NCBI RefSeq assembly: GCF_018991925.1
Contig: NW_024756914.1
Location: forward strand, 4,134,028 to 4,198,027
Source: Homarus americanus
Taxonomy: Eukaryota; Arthropoda; Malacostraca; Decapoda; Nephropidae
Length of the DNA: 64,000 bases
Direction of reading: 5' to 3'
Each line of letters starts with the position of its first letter. Within the stretch, counting starts at the first letter, position 1. Of the stretch, positions 37,860-64,000 are shown piece by piece. The translations under genes were made by a program, and so were the position numbers. The notes under the pieces were generated by a model that did not search any database, was not told where the DNA came from, and worked only from the letters and a program-made list of their open reading frames with translations.

Positions 37860-40800
37860 CCTCAGTAATATTTCTAGTCATTACACAAGAACTGTACAGA
37901 CTCTTCAAATAAAAACACAGGTATCAGTTGCGAGAGGGGGGAGTGGGGGGATGGCTGCCCAGGGGGGAAGGGGCGCCGGCCCAGAGCGATGAATGAGGGG
38001 TGACCAGTGACCTGTGTGGATGAGGGGCGGCCTACTCAACACCAGCAGTGAGCCTGCAGGTCGCGTCCACACCACCGATCACACGCCAGCTGCATCCCCA
38101 TGCCCACACCTATAACAATGCTTATTATTGACACACCTGGTATTTAAAACAATACCAAAAGAGTTGAGTAGAAGCATCCCAGGGCATGAGGTTGCCATAC
38201 TGCTGGCAGGCAGGCGGGCGGCAGACATGGCAACCTACTTGTGACAGAATGGGTCGCATGTGGGCATGGGGATGCGGGCGTGGGCAAGATGCCTTATCCA
38301 GCCACTTGTCCACGCCACTCAGGCTGCAACAATGGATTCATTAAAGCTCAACAGCGAGAAGCAGAGACCTTCCGTGCCCATAACGGAAAAAGTGCAGTAA
38401 CGGCAATAAATATTTTAAAAATATATGAAACATCTGGTATAAATTACAAAACTTATTTATGTACTCTACCCACATGGATACCTGCCTACCTTCAGAGCAA
38501 CACACGACTATCCTCATTTTTCTCATCATACAGAAACTGAAAACTGCACTGACGTCAAACACAGGCTGGTAAAAAACTCTCAATAAGTCCCGGGTAGCTC
38601 AGAGCACCACCTAGGGGAAGCCTAAACCTACTGTTGTCACTTTATACAAAAAGATAAAATAATAAAAAAAGGAAAAAATAAGATAGCAAAGTGTGAAGAA
38701 GCTGGCCACGAGCCTATGGTCATGGGGAGCTGTTTGGGGAGGGGGCAGGGAGTTGAAGGATCGGGGCATGAGATTCCCACCTCTGTATGAGGAAGTTGTG
38801 TTAGAAGGTGAAGGAGAAAAGCTATATACACACAAAATGCTCTCAAAATATAAGCTATAAATACGGAGAGGAACGTGAGGTAAACTAGTCATGGATGGAA
38901 TACGGTGCCACACACGTCATCAGTGACAGCGCTTGCACCCCCGACCCAAGCCGAGGGTGAAAAACATAGCTACACTATCTAAAAGTGTATCAACAAAAAA
39001 TAAAAGTGAGAATAAATAAAGCACATTAATAATAACATAAGAACATTTCTAATATAGAAAAGACTGGAACAAGACACGTTAGGTACCGGGAGAGGTTGGG
39101 TGAGACCGCCAGCTGAGAGGAGAGGGGGGTGAACTATCCATGAATGTTGACAGTGGTGCTATAACACTGCCACCACCACCATCACCACTACTGAAACTAG
39201 CTCACCAACACCACTGCCACTACCACCACCACCACAGGCGCCACAGGAAAGACTGGGAGGGGGAAGGGGGGCCTGGAGCCACGGGGGGACAACACATTAA
39301 CAATGAGATCATGCGGCACACCGGACCCTTCCCATGGTATCCTGGTACACACCCTACACTACACCACCACACCCATGGCACACCTATAGTACACTCATAA
39401 TATACACAGTCACACATGTGCACCAGTGGCACCCAGTGCACACAATAACCACCATTCAGAAGCAACACCTGTGGTGGTGGCCAAGTTGGTACCTGGTAGC
39501 CGAGGGAGAAAGACAGGAGGGTGGTGACGATGCCAAGGTAGGCAGCCAACACCACCAACCCTACACACCAACCACACCTACAGGGGTTGTCAACACTAAA
39601 GTATGCACACTACTACTGATCCTCTCGTCTTATTGCTTAGTAAGTCAAAAAAAAAATGAGCCACAGCTGAAAATGTATTCACGGTCATCATGATCTGAAG
39701 TGTGGATGAGCTATTGACTTTTACACATTATTGAGGCGAAAACATTTATGCCAAAACATTATAACTTGCATAGATTACAATCGTTTTGATTTTAATTTCT
39801 CCTAAAAACAGTAATCATGTTTGCCATCAAGCAGGTGGTCTGATATGTTTGTCAGGGTCATGGGAACATTGAAGCAGTGTTGATGGCCAAGCTGCCTACG
39901 ACCATGTTGGTGGAGGTCAGAAGAGATTCACTCCTCCACCTAAATGTTCAGTTAGCTGTCTGGGTAACATCTTTTATGTATTTTAGCTGCCTGAGCTGCA
40001 CTAGTAGGTGTTAAGTTTCCAGCCTGAGCTATGATGGAATAATGTCAGCACAGTCTGTCAACTGCTACAGAGAAACTTCAGTAATAAAAACAAATGTATC
40101 CCCTTAACAACATACACATCAACAAAGCAAAAATGCATAAAAAAGTTACCCCTGGAAAAAGTATCTGGATTAAAAGGATCCAATTATCCTTTTATGTGAG
40201 AAATTTACTCGGCAAAACTATTAATTACATATAAATTATTTGAGTCTTTGCCTTTTTACCCCCCCAAATGACAGGTAATACAGATTTACAACTGGTTTAT
40301 CAACCAATTAAACATCTAACAATATATATTCTTGTAGATAACAAAGATCATACATACAACCAACATTAATACAACCATTCCAACCCTCTAAAAAGGCCCA
40401 CAACAACAACCCACCCATGCATGAAAAGACATACATGCCAACCCTCCCCACAAACAAGCTTGACATTCAGAGTACAACCATTCATTTCCCTGCTGAAAGT
40501 GTCATTGTACCAGATAAGACTGTTAACTGTAGCAGAGGAAACTGTTACAGAGCCATAAGAAACTATACTGTACAACCTGCCCTGTACCTGACTATGGTGT
40601 ATGCCCCCCACGACCATAACACAGAACACTACTCAGCTTCTAGACTGTGCTGACATTTTCTTCATTTTGTAAAATTTTTACTTAAACTATCAAATATAAA
40701 CTAATTTTTACAATTTTCCAAAATAGTCAACATCAGATATATATCATTTACAGAATTAATGAATTTATGTAAGTAAATTATAGCCATAACTGGAGTTACA

Positions 40801-42484
40801 CATGATGGGAAATATCAACCAATTATCTCCTGCATTTTGATGCCTCTAACACAGCTCACACCACAACCCTGACTGTCTACTGCTTGTGGGCAGACACCAG
40901 GTTTCAAACAGTTGGATACAAGAGTTACGTATCAATCAATAGTTGGATACAGACGCCAGATGCAAAGCCATGGCATTGATAATTATGTCAAGAATTATTC
41001 GTCAATATTAAATTAATCCAACACAGTCAATATTATATCTGAGCAATCAGAAGTCCTTGAAACTAGTATAATGAGATTCTTGGAGTTACATTAAGGAGAA
41101 ATACTTATGACAATCTACACACAGTACATAATCTACCAACACATAACATCATGTAATAATTACACATTTCCTACAGCCTTAATGACTATATAGCAACATA
41201 AACTGTGTCTATATATTCTGGCAGTGCAAGAAATTTTTAATAAAAACATGAGAAAAAGAACATGTATGATTGACCAGTTAAGTTTACATATTGCAGATGG
41301 ATATGAGTTGACCAGCATAAATGCTCCTCCTTAATGTAACTCAGAAACATGTGTCTACTATGAAGTAGATAGTACCCTTGAGAAATTCATGGCTTAACAA
41401 ACTGTATCAAATAGTCTGTGACAATTTTGTTTTTTGGGGGAGGTTTCACTACAAATCATTAAACTGCAAATATGGGTGGTAGATATAAACAAGTGTGTTA
41501 ATATCATTTCAAAAACATCTGTCAACACTGTGCGCATGAATGATTGATGACTATATTGCACCAAAAGAGTATTGTGCTGTCCATATAAAAGGGTCTGGCT
41601 TCTTAATACTACTTTACATTATCTGTTGGAAGGAACTGTCTCAACACATACTTGTTCACAAGCCTCCTGGACTGGGTACCAAAACCACTTATTTTTCATC
41701 ACCTTGTGGAAGCCAAATGGGACTCCTTTTTCACTTCCACACACACACACTTCTCCACATCACAAGTTTCTGTCTCTGACACACAGTCTATAAAGATTGA
41801 TGCACATGGGGTAAGCTCAGTTCACTTCTGGCAGGACCTTCCAGTTTTATGGTTCACTGTTATATAGGACTTTTTAGCCCCTTAAAATCACTGTTATAGA
41901 GGACTTAGTCCCCAGTTTCACTGATAGAAAGGACTTTTTTTTTATGTCCCCTGGTTTAATGCTACCAGTGGGACTATGTTCCTCCTGGGTGGTCAGTGGG
42001 ACCATCCAGTGAGGTGGTTCCTAGCGTTTGTGAGCTGTGGTGATTCCGCCACGAGGCGGATGGGTCAGTTGGCCTGTTACACGGCTCATGAGATCACTGG
42101 CCATTATTGGTGCACAACGCAGGAATGGTGATGCAACACTTGACGCTGTTCACTGAGGGGAGGGGTGTTGCTCTAGTGCATCACAATGCTTAGCAATTAT
42201 TATTACCCTGTCATATATGGCAAACACTCCCTTCTCCACACACAGAGAACAGTTTACATACAATTAATCACTCAAGTGCCACAACCTCCTTCACTCTATC
42301 ACTTGACAGTGAGGAGATGGAAGTGGAGCTTACCAGGTGCTCTAGGGTAACAAATATATAAAAAAGCTAAAACAAGGAACTGACACTGAGACAATACAGT
42401 GAGCATGGGAAACAGTGAGACCTATTTCCTTTACATGGCTAGTACACTACACCAGAGTACTTCTATCATTACTATCCTTGCACC
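37860..42484 (-). other. Likely TDG 3' UTR / downstream region, no recognised gene
   Basis: 4.6 kb without a coding region I can name. It includes GC-richer islands at 37.9-38.3 and 39.1-39.6 kb, a CCA/CCACCA run at 39165-39238, and a weak threefold repeat at 41850-41955. Short open frames on both strands do not resemble a known family. Two candidate exons are listed as findings. Confidence 0.4.
41955..41960 (-). terminator. Candidate proximal TDG polyadenylation signal (ATTAAA)
   Basis: Minus-strand ATTAAA about 530 bp past the TDG stop. I found no AATAAA on this strand before 37.86 kb. Confidence 0.25.
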
Positions 42485-62799
<20,315 letters not shown>

Positions 62800-64000
62800 C
62801 TGTAAAAAATTAATAATTATATATTCTGGACAAAACACCTATCATCTTCTTAAAGTGTTGATGATACAGTATTACTTACAGAATAAGGAAAATATAGTGA
62901 TCTTACAAGTTTTCTTTTTGATTAGGCAAACTTAATATGGTGTATAAAACTTTTTTCAAAGATTCTGGTCTAGATACTAAAAGGAATTTCCTCAATGTAC
63001 AGGGTGTCCACAATGTTCTATTATCCCCATGATTTTCTCTTAATTTGTTTTTTCTGGTTCATGTGAAAAATTCATCACTATGTCACATGACACAGGAAAT
63101 TGCACCATTAAGGAATGTGTTGTAATTATTACCTGGATTATGGGTTCTATAGAACTTGGTATCCCTAGATCAACTTTGCTTAAGTGCAAGAAATTGAATT
63201 TAAAGGCGCGTTTTCTCCTATCCCGTGTTTGTCACTAAACTTGTAAAGAAAACTCTTTGACATATGATGCTTGTTTGAGTGCTTGAAGTGTTTCCTGAGA
63301 TACCCCTTCACAGAAAAGTGAATTTTAGAGATAAATTTGCCATTTATATTAAAGAAATCACATAAAAGTGGCCATTTAGTTTTTAAAATTCACATCAGTA
63401 TCATCGTCATTACTTGTGAACTGTTTTGATGTGGACAGCCATGGACAATAAGCACCTAATTGGGCCTTATTTCCTTGATGGTTCAATAAACAGGGCAACT
63501 TATCAGCAGATGCTAAGTATCTGGTTTATTCTGTGGTTTAACAGGCTGGATATCTGATATCATATGAGAATATCTGAACAAGAGTTAGATTAATCAATAA
63601 TCCATTAATTTGTCAGTTCTAATTTGAGACTTCCACAAAGTCTGTATCTCACCACATGTGACTGATCTCTTTGGTGATTTGTGAAGGACAATGGTGCAAT
63701 ACATACACTTCATACAACAGTGGAGTTGTTAAGAGTCAGTGTTGCCTTGTGTCTAGGTAGACACTTCATCCATGTTAAGGAAGGGTCATTCCAAATGTGG
63801 CAATACTGTAAGTCTTTCTCTGCCATAAGAATGTGGTTCTCATACTGATTATCTGAACATTTAAGTGTGTTAAATACTCACTCATGTGAACCTATGAAAA
63901 ATAAATATAAATATTTAAACAAAATTAAAATGTTACTGTCACTTGTGTTCACAACTAAGAATGGGGTGCAGACACTGGTCTCAATGTTCCAATAATGTTT
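62800..64000 (-). other. TDG upstream intron, 5' exons not in window
   Basis: Apart from the 10-nt candidate at 63882 no exon is visible. A cagggtgtccac motif near 62999 resembles the start of some MITEs. Confidence 0.4.
63882..63891 (-). CDS. Possible 10-nt TDG micro-exon
   Basis: On the minus strand a strong acceptor (tatttttcatag) is followed after 10 nt (GTTCACATGA) by a strong donor (gtgagtattt). The 10 nt leave two bases that combine with the single leading base of the 62799 exon, reading Ser-His-Glu into Gly-Asp-Pro-Leu. This is attractive but unproven, since such pairings arise by chance in introns. Confidence 0.25.

Noticed and set aside
40366..40653. Open frames on both strands (79-88 codons)
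   Set aside because: No family features, splice support or coding bias.
62996..63020. tacagggtgtccac as a transposon terminus
   Set aside because: No convincing inverted partner within the next kilobase.

Overview
The window looks like nuclear DNA from an arthropod, most likely a decapod crustacean. Its coding exons are short and bounded by GT-AG introns, mini- and microsatellites are very dense, several interstitial tracts of the arthropod telomere unit TTAGG/CCTAA occur, and there are decayed LINE, tRNA-SINE, MITE and LTR fragments. There are no operons and nothing prokaryotic. The species call is an inference from style, not proven.

Two protein genes can be assembled exon by exon, both on the minus strand. 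(1) A delta/gamma-type sarcoglycan spans 12796-22384, perhaps starting at 22696. Eight exons join in frame into 348 codons plus a stop. They encode a type II membrane protein of the dystrophin-associated complex, with one transmembrane segment near the N terminus and a cysteine cluster at the C terminus. (2) The 3' part of a thymine/uracil DNA glycosylase (TDG family) spans 42485-62799 and continues off the right edge. Five exons carry the catalytic core, followed by a very large last exon of about 795 codons. That exon encodes an AT-hook, Gln/Pro/Ser-rich tail that vertebrate TDG lacks.

Layout: 1-10.2 kb is satellite-rich with no gene (16-, 19-, 28-, 36-, 37- and 19-bp minisatellites, a 1.07-kb ATT array, a 220-bp CATA array, and a cluster of four TGACGTCA sites). 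A LINE remnant lies at 10.9-11.3 kb. The sarcoglycan gene occupies 11.7-22.7 kb. Satellites and long polypyrimidine tracts fill 23-27 kb. A larger inactivated CR1/L2-like LINE lies at 29.6-30.9 kb, and a probable gypsy-type LTR with a primer-binding site at 34.1-35.3 kb. A foldback element is at 36.0-36.5 kb and a second scrap of the LINE at 37.1-37.2 kb. The likely TDG 3' UTR or intergenic region is 37.8-42.5 kb. The TDG gene fills the rest, and its introns hold a TIR element, SINEs, long (TA)n arrays and another RT trace.

The two genes have no obvious functional link. One belongs to the muscle membrane complex and the other to base-excision repair and DNA demethylation. The most interesting items are the AT-hook tail of TDG, a possible 10-nt TDG micro-exon, the extra proline-rich exon of sarcoglycan, and several nonautonomous elements recognisable only from their internal symmetry.
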